The notes: a model not told the origin generated them from the letters alone. Counted from the stretch's first letter, positions 1-6,757 are shown. The stretch: 6,796 nucleotides of DNA from Chloroflexota bacterium (GCA_002725365.1 PBOW01000017.1:1-6796), one strand, 5' to 3'. Made by a program: numbers and translations.

Positions 1-1
1 A

Positions 2-727
2 AAAGGCGGCCTTACCGCTGCAGGAGCTCGAGCAGCCCAGTCGCACACCGGCTCTCTAGCTGGTGAAATCAGAATTTTCGATGCAATGTGCCGTCAAGCC
101 GGAGCTTCACGGGCGGTCACCATGGATGATCTCCATGATTTTACGGTGGCTAGTACAACTTCGTTGAAGGACATAAAAGGCAAAGGGGTCGCTCTTGTGT
201 CAGGTGGTGGTGGTTTCGCCGTACTTTCGGCTGATGCAATAGCTATGGCTGGCTTAGAAGTACCCCCGACACCAGATTCTACAAAAGAGAAGCTCCGAGA
301 ATTCGTTCCAGTCGCCGGTACCTCGATAAACAACCCAATCGACACCAACCCAGGCGGGGATATCGAAATATGGGCAAACACCATCGAAGTGGTGGCTAAA
401 TCAACTAACATCGATGTCGTGTTTGCGACTTTGCCATGGAGTAGTAGCTCGACACCTGACGACGAAAATTCGGATGATACAAGATCTTTAGAGAGTGAGA
501 TAAATGACTATGTCGATCGCCTGTCTGGAATTCAAGATAGGACTGAGAAACCTATAGTCATGCTCCTACGCCAACGTGGGGATAACCGAAACTCATCGCA
601 TATGTTTGGTTTAGCAGCGTATAAAGCAGGAATACCTTGCTTTGCCACCGTCAATCGCGCGGCGAGAGCTGCCGCAGAAATCCTTGACTGGCGAGAGCGC
701 CGCAAAGGACTACCTGCACTTTTCTAG
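2..727 (+). CDS. Acyl-CoA synthetase (ADP-forming) alpha-type subunit / CoA-ligase, C-terminal part (5' end outside window)
   Basis: The reading frame is open from the first bases, so the gene starts before the window; 241 residues are visible. The fragment opens with a glycine/alanine-rich strand leading into SHTGSLAG (His codon at 44-46). In ADP-forming acetyl-CoA synthetases and succinyl-CoA synthetase alpha subunits this loop carries the histidine that is phosphorylated during catalysis. Then come a 'GKGVALVSGGGGFAVLSADA' strand-loop-helix and a 'NNPIDTNPGG' motif, typical of the second, flavodoxin-like CoA-ligase domain (Succ_CoA_lig type). The family interconverts acyl-CoA plus ADP and phosphate with acid, CoA and ATP in the cytoplasm. 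The protein ends after a 'GIPCFATVNRAARAAAEIL' segment with no ATP-grasp domain. It is therefore either a separate alpha subunit whose beta (ATP-grasp) partner is elsewhere, or a protein with its ATP-grasp part upstream. The acyl substrate cannot be read from the sequence. The stop codon overlaps the ribosome binding site of the next gene. Confidence 0.85.
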   Translation, partial: KGGLTAAGARAAQSHTGSLAGEIRIFDAMCRQAGASRAVTMDDLHDFTVASTTSLKDIKGKGVALVSGGGGFAVLSADAIAMAGLEVPPTPDSTKEKLREFVPVAGTSINNPIDTNPGGDIEIWANTIEVVAKSTNIDVVFATLPWSSSSTPDDENSDDTRSLESEINDYVDRLSGIQDRTEKPIVMLLRQRGDNRNSSHMFGLAAYKAGIPCFATVNRAARAAAEILDWRERRKGLPALF

Positions 728-730
728 GAG
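726..730 (+). promoter_or_regulatory. Ribosome binding site of the pterin-fold-like gene
   Basis: AGGAG overlaps the TAG stop of the upstream CoA-ligase gene and lies 5 bases before the ATG at 736. It fixes the start of the 309-residue protein and points to coupled translation of the two genes. Confidence 0.8.
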
Positions 731-735
731 TCAAA

Positions 736-1665
736 ATGGCTCGCTTGTTAACTCATGAAATTCTACGGACGCGTAACTTTGAGGAAGCTCCGACTGACGA
801 TACCTCTTCTGTAGCAAACGATGCCCTGTTTACACGTCAACTGTCACCTACCCCTGGTGGCATCTTGGTTGATCTGCGGGGATCATGGTCTGCTATCTCG
901 ATACTTGACTGCGTAAGTCAGATAAGAAAGTTAACTGCAACCGAACCGGTGTTTTTGAAGTATCGCTCTTCAGCCACGCTCGCACAATTCCTGGAACTAA
1001 GTGAGAGAGTGGGGCTAGCAGGCCCACTGGCTGTTCATGGACTCGGTGTGGCGGGCCAAGCGTTTACCTCAGACGACGAGTACCTTATGCGAGCGGTGGC
1101 CAAATCAAGATGTGGATTGGTTCTGTCCCCATGGAAGATCGATCGTGAAGGTATTGCCGGTGCTGAAATTGATTGGATCGTTGACGCTATGGGTAAAGCG
1201 CTCGAATGGGCTGTTGCAAGAGGAGCCCCCGGGCCGATATTTCTAGATGCCCTGTCATGGCCTGCCCTTATCGATCCGGCAGGTACCCGCAGATCTATAT
1301 CGCTAGTAAAACAGTACAACGAACACTTCTCTAATGCGAATTCCTTCATCACGATAGATCCGGTCGGCGCCGGAAGTGCCGCCAACCTACAGGTATCTCT
1401 GGAGAGTGTTCTGTTCGCTGCCATGTGGAATAACCAAGTAGATACGATCGCATGTCCGTATCAAATGCCTCATATTGAAAGACTATCCAAAATCGCCAGC
1501 GAACAGGCGCGTCCCGAGTATGGAGATGAATTTTTCTTACAGAAACTGATACAGTTGGAACTATGGGAGGTGCTCGAAACCATCTTAGATGCAAACATCT
1601 CGCCTTCGCTCAAGGAGGCAGTCTATCAAATCTATTTCAATGACCCTTTGACGATGGAATTTTAA
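736..1665 (+). CDS. Uncharacterised protein resembling a degenerate pterin-binding (DHPS/methyltetrahydrofolate methyltransferase-like) TIM barrel
   Basis: I do not recognise this 309-residue protein by name. Alternating short hydrophobic strands (about residues 43-48, 71-74, 97-101, 126-131, 167-171, 203-208, 236-240) and helices suggest an alpha/beta barrel. Its layout resembles the pterin-binding family. A 'GLVLS..KIDREGI' strand-loop is followed by a long helix and 'GAPGPIFLDALSWP', matching the family pattern 'Gi....i.iDpL..P' with Asp171. Then come 'SISLVKQYNEHF' and a strand-loop-helix where the family normally has SNxSFGLP. Several residues expected to hold the pterin differ: FLKYRSS (73-79) where an Asp-Ser strand is usual, VHGLG (100-104) where Asn is usual, and IDPVGAGS (207-214) instead of the SN motif. 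It may therefore bind another ligand or have lost catalysis. No signal peptide or membrane segment is evident, so it is probably cytoplasmic. The start is fixed by AGGAG 5 bases upstream. Existence of the gene is nearly certain; the fold call is an inference of moderate strength. Confidence 0.75.
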   Translation: MARLLTHEILRTRNFEEAPTDDTSSVANDALFTRQLSPTPGGILVDLRGSWSAISILDCVSQIRKLTATEPVFLKYRSSATLAQFLELSERVGLAGPLAVHGLGVAGQAFTSDDEYLMRAVAKSRCGLVLSPWKIDREGIAGAEIDWIVDAMGKALEWAVARGAPGPIFLDALSWPALIDPAGTRRSISLVKQYNEHFSNANSFITIDPVGAGSAANLQVSLESVLFAAMWNNQVDTIACPYQMPHIERLSKIASEQARPEYGDEFFLQKLIQLELWEVLETILDANISPSLKEAVYQIYFNDPLTMEF

Positions 1666-1678
1666 TCAAACCAATACT
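1648..1678 (+). promoter_or_regulatory. Possible mutS promoter (weak)
   Basis: TTGACG at 1648-1653 matches five of six bases of the sigma-70 -35 consensus, inside the last codons of the upstream gene. The best -10 candidate is AATACT at 1673-1678 (four of six), with a long 19-base spacer. Transcription would begin near 1685, just ahead of the proposed mutS ribosome binding site. The match is weak, and read-through from the upstream genes is an alternative. Confidence 0.25.
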
Positions 1679-1693
1679 AGAGACCTACATGTG

Positions 1694-1699
1694 AAGGGA
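1694..1699 (+). promoter_or_regulatory. Ribosome binding site supporting a CTG start of mutS
   Basis: AAGGGA lies 8 bases before the in-frame CTG at 1708. No comparable purine-rich site precedes the TTG at 1741, so this site favours the longer MutS. It could instead be fortuitous if the true start was lost by a one-base deletion. Confidence 0.45.
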
Positions 1700-1707
1700 A
1701 ATCGACT

Positions 1708-4299
1708 CTGCTTAGCCCTGGTAGAAAACAATACTTAGCCTTGAAAGCAGCCCACCCAGATGCGGTACTTCTTTTCCGCATGGGTGATTTTTATGAGACC
1801 TTTGACGCTGATGCTGAGCTCGCCGCTCGAGTGCTAGGTATAGCTTTGACTTCTCGGCCAATGGGGAAAGGTGAGGGGCGAATCCCACTCGCGGGAGTTC
1901 CGCACCATCAATTGGAGCGATATCTCGACATCCTAGTAAATGCCGGCCATCGTGTCGCAATAGCTGAACAAACTTCCTTGCCACCATCTAAAGGTGGGAC
2001 TCAGGGGTTAGTCGAAAGGCGAGTCACACGAGTAGTCACTCCCGGAACGGTAGATTCTGGAGCGCTGATCACCAGTGGCTCGAACAACTGGCTGAGTTCT
2101 GTAGTAAGAGATCCTGTGGCTGGTCCTAATAATTGGGGAATCGCGACTGTTGATGTCACCACTGGTGAGATTCGGCTAAAAGAATTGAATCAAGGTGAGA
2201 TTCTGGGAGAGTTGTCTCGTCTAAATCCGAGGGAAATACTTTGTGAGCAAATAGATACTCTTCACTCTCTGAATACCTCGGAACTACCCCCTAGCCTAAG
2301 AACGATCCGACCAGCGGAAGAATTTCAAGTTGAATATGCTCGAATAATTTGGAGTCAGACATCAGGCCATCCTCCAATCGATTCTTTCGGACTAGAGGAC
2401 CATACCCAGGCCCTGAGGGCTCTAGGAGCAATACTTGGATACATCCAAGAAGTATGGCCTGACGCATTAGCGGTCCTACGCCCACCCAAGCTGGAGGCAA
2501 ATAACAACTTCATTTTCATCGATCCCCAAACACGGAGGAGCCTAGATTTAATAAACACTAGGGAAAGAAGTGAGGAATCACTATTATCAGTTATTGATCA
2601 AACGAGGACACCCATGGGAAAACGGCTCCTCGAAGATCGCATTTCTCGTCCCTCGAGAGATCTCCGAGAAATCGCTGACAGACTCGATGAAGCCACACTG
2701 CTACTAAAAGACCATCATGTAAGAGATACAGTTCGTGTAAAACTGTCAAAACTCTCCGACATAGATCGATTAGTTGCACGGATTAGCTCAGGATCTAGAA
2801 ACGGCAAGCTCCTAGCCCAGCTCCGCGATACTCTGCGTGAATTACCTGCAATTGCCGATCTTATTTCGCCTAATAATACCCAGCTCGCCCACTTACTCCG
2901 TGCTGGAGAAGAACTGCTTATACTGACCAATCAACTTGAAACAGTGCTAGCGGAAGATCCTCCAGTCGAACCCGGGGATCAACCCACTATTCAAGAAGAA
3001 TTCAGTAACAGCCTCGATCACCAAAGAGTGATTCTTACGGAATGCTTCTCTGAGCTCACGGAGCTGGAAGTGAAAGAGCGTGAATCCACAGGGCTATCAA
3101 TAAAGGTGGGGTATAACAGAGTATTTGGTTATTTCCTTGAATGTCCTCGAAGTCAGGCTGCCCATGTTCCTGAAACCTATGAAGCCAAACAAACCCTCGC
3201 CAATTCTCAACGATTCACATTGCCTCTCCTCGACAAAATCGAGAATTCAATCAAATCAGCTCAGGCGGCCATTATCCATGAAGAGGAAACGATCGTGCAC
3301 ACCTTGTTCCAGGCCGTGATTGATACTACTGACGAGTTAAGGGATCTTGCATTAACAATTGCACGATTGGATGTCGCATGCTGTAGTGCCGAGTTAGCAC
3401 ATACGAATCAATATGTTCGACCCGAAATTGTGACCGACTCAACACTAGAAATCATCAATGGACGACACCCCGTTGTGGAAAGCAAGCTTCAAACAGGAGA
3501 GTTTATAGCTAACGACTGTAAACTAGGTTCATCTGCTCCTCGAATAATGCTGTTGACCGGCCCTAATATGGCTGGTAAATCAACTTACCTCCGTCAATGC
3601 GCACTGATAGTGTTGTTGGCTCACGCCGGCTTCTACGTTCCAGCTGAACAGGCATCGGTCCCATTAGTCGATCGTATCTATTCCCGTGTAGGGGCTCAAG
3701 ATCAGATAGCTGCCGGTAGGTCAACATTCATGGTCGAAATGTCGGAAACTGCCACGATATTAAATAACATGAGCAATGAGTCTCTGATAATTTTTGATGA
3801 AGTCGGTCGAGGGACAGCCACGGAAGACGGCTTGGCTATCGCTCAGGCGATTCTCGAGCATCTACACAATGATATTTCCCCAGCCCCTTTGACTCTTTTT
3901 GCGACTCATTATCGAGAACTAACTGATGTGGCCAGTCAGTTTGACGACGCTAGTAACCATTCTGTCTCCGTAGTAAATCACGATGGCAATATCGTATTCC
4001 TACACAAAATTGTTGAGGGCGCCGCAGATGGTTCATATGGAGTGCATGTAGCTTCGCTTGCTGGATTACCGGAGAGTGTAGTACTCAGAGCGAAGACAAT
4101 ACTTGCCAGCCTGTCAAAGCTTGAAGCTCAGGAGATCACTAGTCAAGGTTCTGCCTCAGAAGCAACAGACGATCCTCGAGGATTGGACCGTGAAGTCATT
4201 AAGCAACTTGAAAACCTGACAATTGATCAAATGAGCCCGAAGGATGCGCTCGACTATCTATATGAACTCAAGGCGCGGATAAATGATTTTAAATTATAA
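1708..4299 (+). CDS. mutS: DNA mismatch repair protein MutS
   Basis: MutS binds base mismatches and small loops as a dimer and, with ATP, recruits MutL. Numbering here is from CTG 1708 (863 residues, a usual family length). Domain I has GDFYE at 26-30, with the intercalating Phe28 and Glu30 of the F-x-E mismatch-reading motif. A connector domain, the lever/core (starting near 265) and a clamp region (around 467, 'KVGYNRVFGYFLE') follow. The ATPase domain (from about 577) has Walker A GPNMAGKST at 618-626, STFMVEMSET at 672-681, Walker B with Asp697-Glu698 in IIFDEVGRGT, and FATHYREL at 731-738. The C-terminal MSPKDALDYLYELK resembles the dimer/tetramer motif. Start choice: the conserved 'SP.RKQYLALKAAHPDA' helix lies partly before the TTG at 1741, which is the first conventional start and would give 852 residues. 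The frame is open back to 1681 with no ATG, GTG or TTG, and CTG at 1708 has a purine-rich site 8 bases upstream. No QxLxF-type beta-clamp motif is visible near the C terminus. All catalytic motifs are intact. Identity is certain; the exact start is not. Confidence 0.97.
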   Translation: MLSPGRKQYLALKAAHPDAVLLFRMGDFYETFDADAELAARVLGIALTSRPMGKGEGRIPLAGVPHHQLERYLDILVNAGHRVAIAEQTSLPPSKGGTQGLVERRVTRVVTPGTVDSGALITSGSNNWLSSVVRDPVAGPNNWGIATVDVTTGEIRLKELNQGEILGELSRLNPREILCEQIDTLHSLNTSELPPSLRTIRPAEEFQVEYARIIWSQTSGHPPIDSFGLEDHTQALRALGAILGYIQEVWPDALAVLRPPKLEANNNFIFIDPQTRRSLDLINTRERSEESLLSVIDQTRTPMGKRLLEDRISRPSRDLREIADRLDEATLLLKDHHVRDTVRVKLSKLSDIDRLVARISSGSRNGKLLAQLRDTLRELPAIADLISPNNTQLAHLLRAGEELLILTNQLETVLAEDPPVEPGDQPTIQEEFSNSLDHQRVILTECFSELTELEVKERESTGLSIKVGYNRVFGYFLECPRSQAAHVPETYEAKQTLANSQRFTLPLLDKIENSIKSAQAAIIHEEETIVHTLFQAVIDTTDELRDLALTIARLDVACCSAELAHTNQYVRPEIVTDSTLEIINGRHPVVESKLQTGEFIANDCKLGSSAPRIMLLTGPNMAGKSTYLRQCALIVLLAHAGFYVPAEQASVPLVDRIYSRVGAQDQIAAGRSTFMVEMSETATILNNMSNESLIIFDEVGRGTATEDGLAIAQAILEHLHNDISPAPLTLFATHYRELTDVASQFDDASNHSVSVVNHDGNIVFLHKIVEGAADGSYGVHVASLAGLPESVVLRAKTILASLSKLEAQEITSQGSASEATDDPRGLDREVIKQLENLTIDQMSPKDALDYLYELKARINDFKL

Positions 4300-4303
4300 A
4301 ACC

Positions 4304-4349
4304 TTCTATCAATTAGTCATCTGTCTATGCAGGTGATTATTTGATAGAA
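4304..4349 (+). other. Long imperfect hairpin filling the mutS-mutL gap
   Basis: Bases 4304-4312 pair perfectly with 4341-4349. After one T-T mismatch (4313/4340), 4314-4323 pair with 4330-4339 with two G-U wobbles. That makes 19 pairs around a loop of about 6 bases. It begins 5 bases after the mutS stop and ends 7 bases before the mutL ATG. No run of T follows the 3' arm, so it is not a textbook intrinsic terminator. It could attenuate read-through, stabilise the mutS 3' end, or act as a palindromic operator, since the 3' arm contains most of the mutL -10 element. Confidence 0.75.
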
Positions 4350-4350
4350 T
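4342..4350 (+). promoter_or_regulatory. Extended -10 promoter of mutL, predicted leaderless
   Basis: TGA-TAGAAT is an extended -10 element: TGn followed by a five-of-six match to TATAAT at 4345-4350. The usual 6-7 base distance to the start of transcription places the first base at about 4357, the A of the mutL ATG. The best -35 candidate, CTGTCT at 4321-4326, is poor (three of six, 18-base spacer), as is common for extended -10 promoters. No Shine-Dalgarno sequence stands at a usable distance before this ATG, which agrees with a leaderless transcript. Confidence 0.5.
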
Positions 4351-4356
4351 TACCGC

Positions 4357-6153
4357 ATGGTCGCCTCAATTTATACGGACTCCGGCTCGAACCTGTTGCC
4401 TCCCGCACACTCGTACGAAATTAAGAAACTCGATTCTAGCGTCGCGTCTTTAATTGCTGCCGGGGAGGTCATTGAGCGACCCGCGTCAATAGTGAAGGAA
4501 TTAGTCGAAAATGCTGTAGATGCTGGTGCATCAAGGATCGAAATATCTATCGAGAATGGTGGTATCGATTTGATCAGAGTGCATGACAACGGGAGAGGTA
4601 TCCCGGCTGACCAAATGCCCCTAGCTTTCGTAAGGCATGCAACTTCCAAACTAACTAGTATCGATGATCTCTTCAGGATTGAGACTCTTGGTTTCCGAGG
4701 GGAGGCGCTAGCTTCTGTGGCGTCTGCTGCGGAATGCAATCTCATCACACGACCAGCTGACGCAAGTCATGGACACGCTGTAGCCGCCTCACATAGGGGA
4801 GTTAGCCCGCTAAAGCCACACCCACACCCGATAGGCACAACGATAGAGGTTCGAGGGCTTTTCGATTCAATCCCAGCACGTAAGAAATTCCTTGGCACCT
4901 CTCGCGCTGAATCTATGGCTATCACTAAAATCGTTTGCCAGATCGCCCTAGCCTATCCAGACATCTCATTCCGGCTGATCGCGGAAAATAATGACAAGAT
5001 ACTGACTCCAGGTGACGGTTCACCTAGAAGCGCCTTTGGCGCCGTGCATTCACCTGAGCTTGCGGAGCCACTCCTGGAGTTTCACTCTGACCTGAATGAA
5101 TCCGAGAGCCCAGTATCAGTATCTGGCTTGTGCAGTCCTCCCTCCGTCCACAGGGGTAATCGGTCGTATATCCATATCCTTGTCAACGGACGAAGTATCC
5201 AATCCAAACCTCTCCTCCATGCCATCGAACGCATTTATTCGTCGCTGTTGCCAATTGGACGACATCCCTGTGTATTACTGAATGTCACCGTCCAGCCAGA
5301 TCAAGTGGATGTCAATATTCACCCCGCAAAGCAGGAAATCAAGTTCGAATCGGAAAGTGAGGTGGTTAAAGCGACTCAGTTGGCACTGGGACGATCCTTG
5401 AGTAATGCCTCATTCACAACAATGGAAGCCGCAGTAACAAACATGGCGCCGACGGTGATCATGCGTGATGTGTTCTCGCAACCAAAACTCACTAGATACG
5501 AGTCAACCAGTTCCCCGGAAGAAAGGGCAGATCAAGAACCTACCTACCAGATCAGTAATCTAGGTCCCGAGAGTGAATTTGACCTCCGTGAGCTAAGGCC
5601 GATTGGACAATTTTCTTTGAAATACATATTGTGTGAGGCCAGAGACAGTCTGATGCTCATAGACCAGCATGCTGCAGACGAACGTGCTAGATATGAAACG
5701 TTACTCGCAGATATTGCCACTGGAAATACTAGACGCCAACCATTGCTTTCCCCCGTCATCGTAAATTCGACACCATTACTCCATGACCTCGCGAGAAACG
5801 AAAAGACTGCGATATCTGAGCTAGGCTGGGACTTCGAACTTCTGAGCCAGCATAGAACTCTTATTCGGGAAGTCCCAGCTCTTATAAACGTGAAAAACAA
5901 AAATATCGAAATGACGTGGCGAAAGGTGCTCGAGGAACAGATCGCAGAAGAAAATCTGTCCGGTCCAAATACTTTTGCAGCCGGTCTGGCATGCCATTCA
6001 TCTATCCGCGCAGGAGACACACTAACCAGGCACGATATCAAATTTTTGATTGAGAGATTAGCTCAGACGGATAATCCATTCACTTGCGCTCATGGGCGGC
6101 CGTCCATGATTGAAATAGGTGAGCGATTTCTAGACAAGCAATTCCTCAGGTAA
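4357..6153 (+). CDS. mutL: DNA mismatch repair endonuclease MutL
   Basis: MutL is an ATP-dependent dimer recruited by MutS. This 598-residue version has the nicking endonuclease, so strand removal does not need MutH. The N-terminal GHKL ATPase shows IAAGEVIERPAS (33-44), KELVENAVDAGA with Glu48 and Asn52, DNGRGI with Asp77, GFRGEALAS (112-120) and GTT plus LFDSIPARKKFL (160-179). The transducer domain ends in DVNIHPAKQEIKF (318-330) with Lys325. After a short linker, the C-terminal domain carries the metal-binding DQHA-x2-E-x4-E motif (436-447), ACHSS (545-549), CAHGRP (577-582, usually CPHGRP) and a terminal F-x-R (596-598). QPLLSP at 461-466 matches the QxLLxP/QEMIVP-like beta-clamp-binding site of endonuclease MutLs. 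About 19 residues precede the usual MutL start. ATG 4357 is kept because it is the only ATG before the conserved block; TTG 4396 is a weaker option. The gene follows mutS, separated by a hairpin and a probable own promoter. Confidence 0.97.
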   Translation: MVASIYTDSGSNLLPPAHSYEIKKLDSSVASLIAAGEVIERPASIVKELVENAVDAGASRIEISIENGGIDLIRVHDNGRGIPADQMPLAFVRHATSKLTSIDDLFRIETLGFRGEALASVASAAECNLITRPADASHGHAVAASHRGVSPLKPHPHPIGTTIEVRGLFDSIPARKKFLGTSRAESMAITKIVCQIALAYPDISFRLIAENNDKILTPGDGSPRSAFGAVHSPELAEPLLEFHSDLNESESPVSVSGLCSPPSVHRGNRSYIHILVNGRSIQSKPLLHAIERIYSSLLPIGRHPCVLLNVTVQPDQVDVNIHPAKQEIKFESESEVVKATQLALGRSLSNASFTTMEAAVTNMAPTVIMRDVFSQPKLTRYESTSSPEERADQEPTYQISNLGPESEFDLRELRPIGQFSLKYILCEARDSLMLIDQHAADERARYETLLADIATGNTRRQPLLSPVIVNSTPLLHDLARNEKTAISELGWDFELLSQHRTLIREVPALINVKNKNIEMTWRKVLEEQIAEENLSGPNTFAAGLACHSSIRAGDTLTRHDIKFLIERLAQTDNPFTCAHGRPSMIEIGERFLDKQFLR

Positions 6154-6165
6154 TCTGTGAGATTA
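6151..6165 (+). repeat. Small perfect inverted repeat at the mutL stop codon
   Basis: TAATCT-GTG-AGATTA is a perfect 6-base inverted repeat with a 3-base centre, and it includes the mutL TAA stop. No T tract follows, so it is a poor terminator. It may be a small operator or chance. Bases 6162-6173 can also pair with 6193-6204 with two imperfect positions, giving an alternative stem in the same gap. Confidence 0.35.
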
Positions 6166-6177
6166 ACTGTGAATGCC

Positions 6178-6206
6178 TTGAGCGACACCTACTTCAGAGT
6201 TAGTAT
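6178..6206 (+). promoter_or_regulatory. Probable promoter of the nuoE-like operon
   Basis: TTGAGC (6178-6183, four of six to TTGACA) and TAGTAT (6201-6206, four of six to TATAAT) are separated by the ideal 17 bases. Transcription would start near 6213, giving a short leader that contains the AGGAG at 6217-6221. Confidence 0.45.
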
Positions 6207-6216
6207 TTGTGTAAAT

Positions 6217-6221
6217 AGGAG
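6217..6221 (+). promoter_or_regulatory. Ribosome binding site of the nuoE-like gene (ambiguous spacing)
   Basis: AGGAG is the only strong purine-rich site before the gene. It lies only 2 bases before TTG 6224 and 17 bases before the in-frame ATG 6239. Neither spacing is ideal, so it shows that translation starts nearby without deciding which codon is used. Confidence 0.5.
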
Positions 6222-6223
6222 AT

Positions 6224-6757
6224 TTGGACTTAAGCAAGATGCCTCTCGAGACTGAATCAACTCTGCGTATCCGCTCCCTTATTCAGGGTTTTCGCCCTAA
6301 CAATGGTGATTTACTGGGTGCACTACACACGGTGCAACATGAATTTGGATACCTATCACACGAGGCTTTGAAAGTGATCGCAGAGCAATTCGAGATGTTT
6401 CCATCTCATGTGTATGGGATGGCCTCCTTCTACGAAGAATTTAGATTTACTCCGCCGCCTGAGACGACTATCAGATGGTGTTCTGGGCCTGCGTGCCGGA
6501 CAAAAAATGCCAACGGTATCAAAAACGCAATGATGGCTGTCCTCGGAATCGACGAGCTAGGAAACCAAACCGATGACGGTAAGTGCGGCATGATACTTGG
6601 ACAATGCAATGGGACCTGCGAACTAGCACCCATGGTTTGGATTGAACAAAAATCCGTTTATGAACATCCCGTTGGGAATCTCACTGCTGCCAAGTCAATA
6701 AAAATTGCTCGTGCTCTCTCCGAGAATAGCGATGTGCCGGAGGCTCTTAATGACTAA
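6224..6757 (+). CDS. nuoE: NuoE-like 24 kDa [2Fe-2S] subunit of an NADH-dependent oxidoreductase
   Basis: NuoE-type subunits carry the [2Fe-2S] centre of the NADH-oxidising module in complex I and in NAD-linked formate dehydrogenases and hydrogenases. The 177-residue protein has the family's N-terminal helical part with 'HEFGYLSHEALKVIAEQF' (39-56) and 'VYGMASFYEEF' (63-73). A thioredoxin-like domain follows with the four cluster cysteines C-x4-C (86, 91) and C-x3-C (128, 132) in WCSGPAC and QCNGTC. An additional Cys121 sits in DGKCGM, where other members usually have Phe. Length is normal for the family. The start is uncertain: TTG 6224 is the earliest possible, because an in-frame TAA precedes it at 6212-6214; ATG 6239 gives 172 residues. 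The gene has its own probable promoter after mutL and overlaps the next gene by 8 bases, so it leads a new operon. Whether that operon is complex I, formate dehydrogenase or hydrogenase cannot be told here. Confidence 0.93.
   Translation: MDLSKMPLETESTLRIRSLIQGFRPNNGDLLGALHTVQHEFGYLSHEALKVIAEQFEMFPSHVYGMASFYEEFRFTPPPETTIRWCSGPACRTKNANGIKNAMMAVLGIDELGNQTDDGKCGMILGQCNGTCELAPMVWIEQKSVYEHPVGNLTAAKSIKIARALSENSDVPEALND
6739..6743 (+). promoter_or_regulatory. Ribosome binding site of the gene following nuoE
   Basis: GGAGG lies inside the end of the nuoE-like gene, 6 bases before the ATG at 6750. It is the strongest ribosome binding site in the window and supports a real gene start just before the window ends. 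Confidence 0.75.

Noticed and set aside
1035..1424. Minus-strand open frame opposite the pterin-fold-like gene
   Set aside because: It is opposite a well-supported coupled gene, and its low-complexity, Ser/Ala/Pro-rich translation is typical of an antisense shadow.
1741..1743. TTG as the mutS start
   Set aside because: It would remove the conserved SPGRKQYLA part of the N-terminal helix and has no Shine-Dalgarno site. It remains the fallback if CTG 1708 is not used.
4304..4349. The mutS-mutL hairpin as an ordinary Rho-independent terminator
   Set aside because: The stem is AT-rich and is followed by GAATTACCGC-type sequence (4347 onward) rather than a T run, so I list it only as a structural element of unknown role.
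4371..4748. Minus-strand open frame opposite the MutL ATPase domain
   Set aside because: It is a shadow of the strongly conserved GHKL motifs on the plus strand, with no ribosome binding site or recognisable product.
5544..6041. A 165-codon open frame on the minus strand within mutL
   Set aside because: It lies wholly opposite conserved MutL C-terminal motifs, its translation has no recognisable domain, and mutL is unquestionably the real gene.
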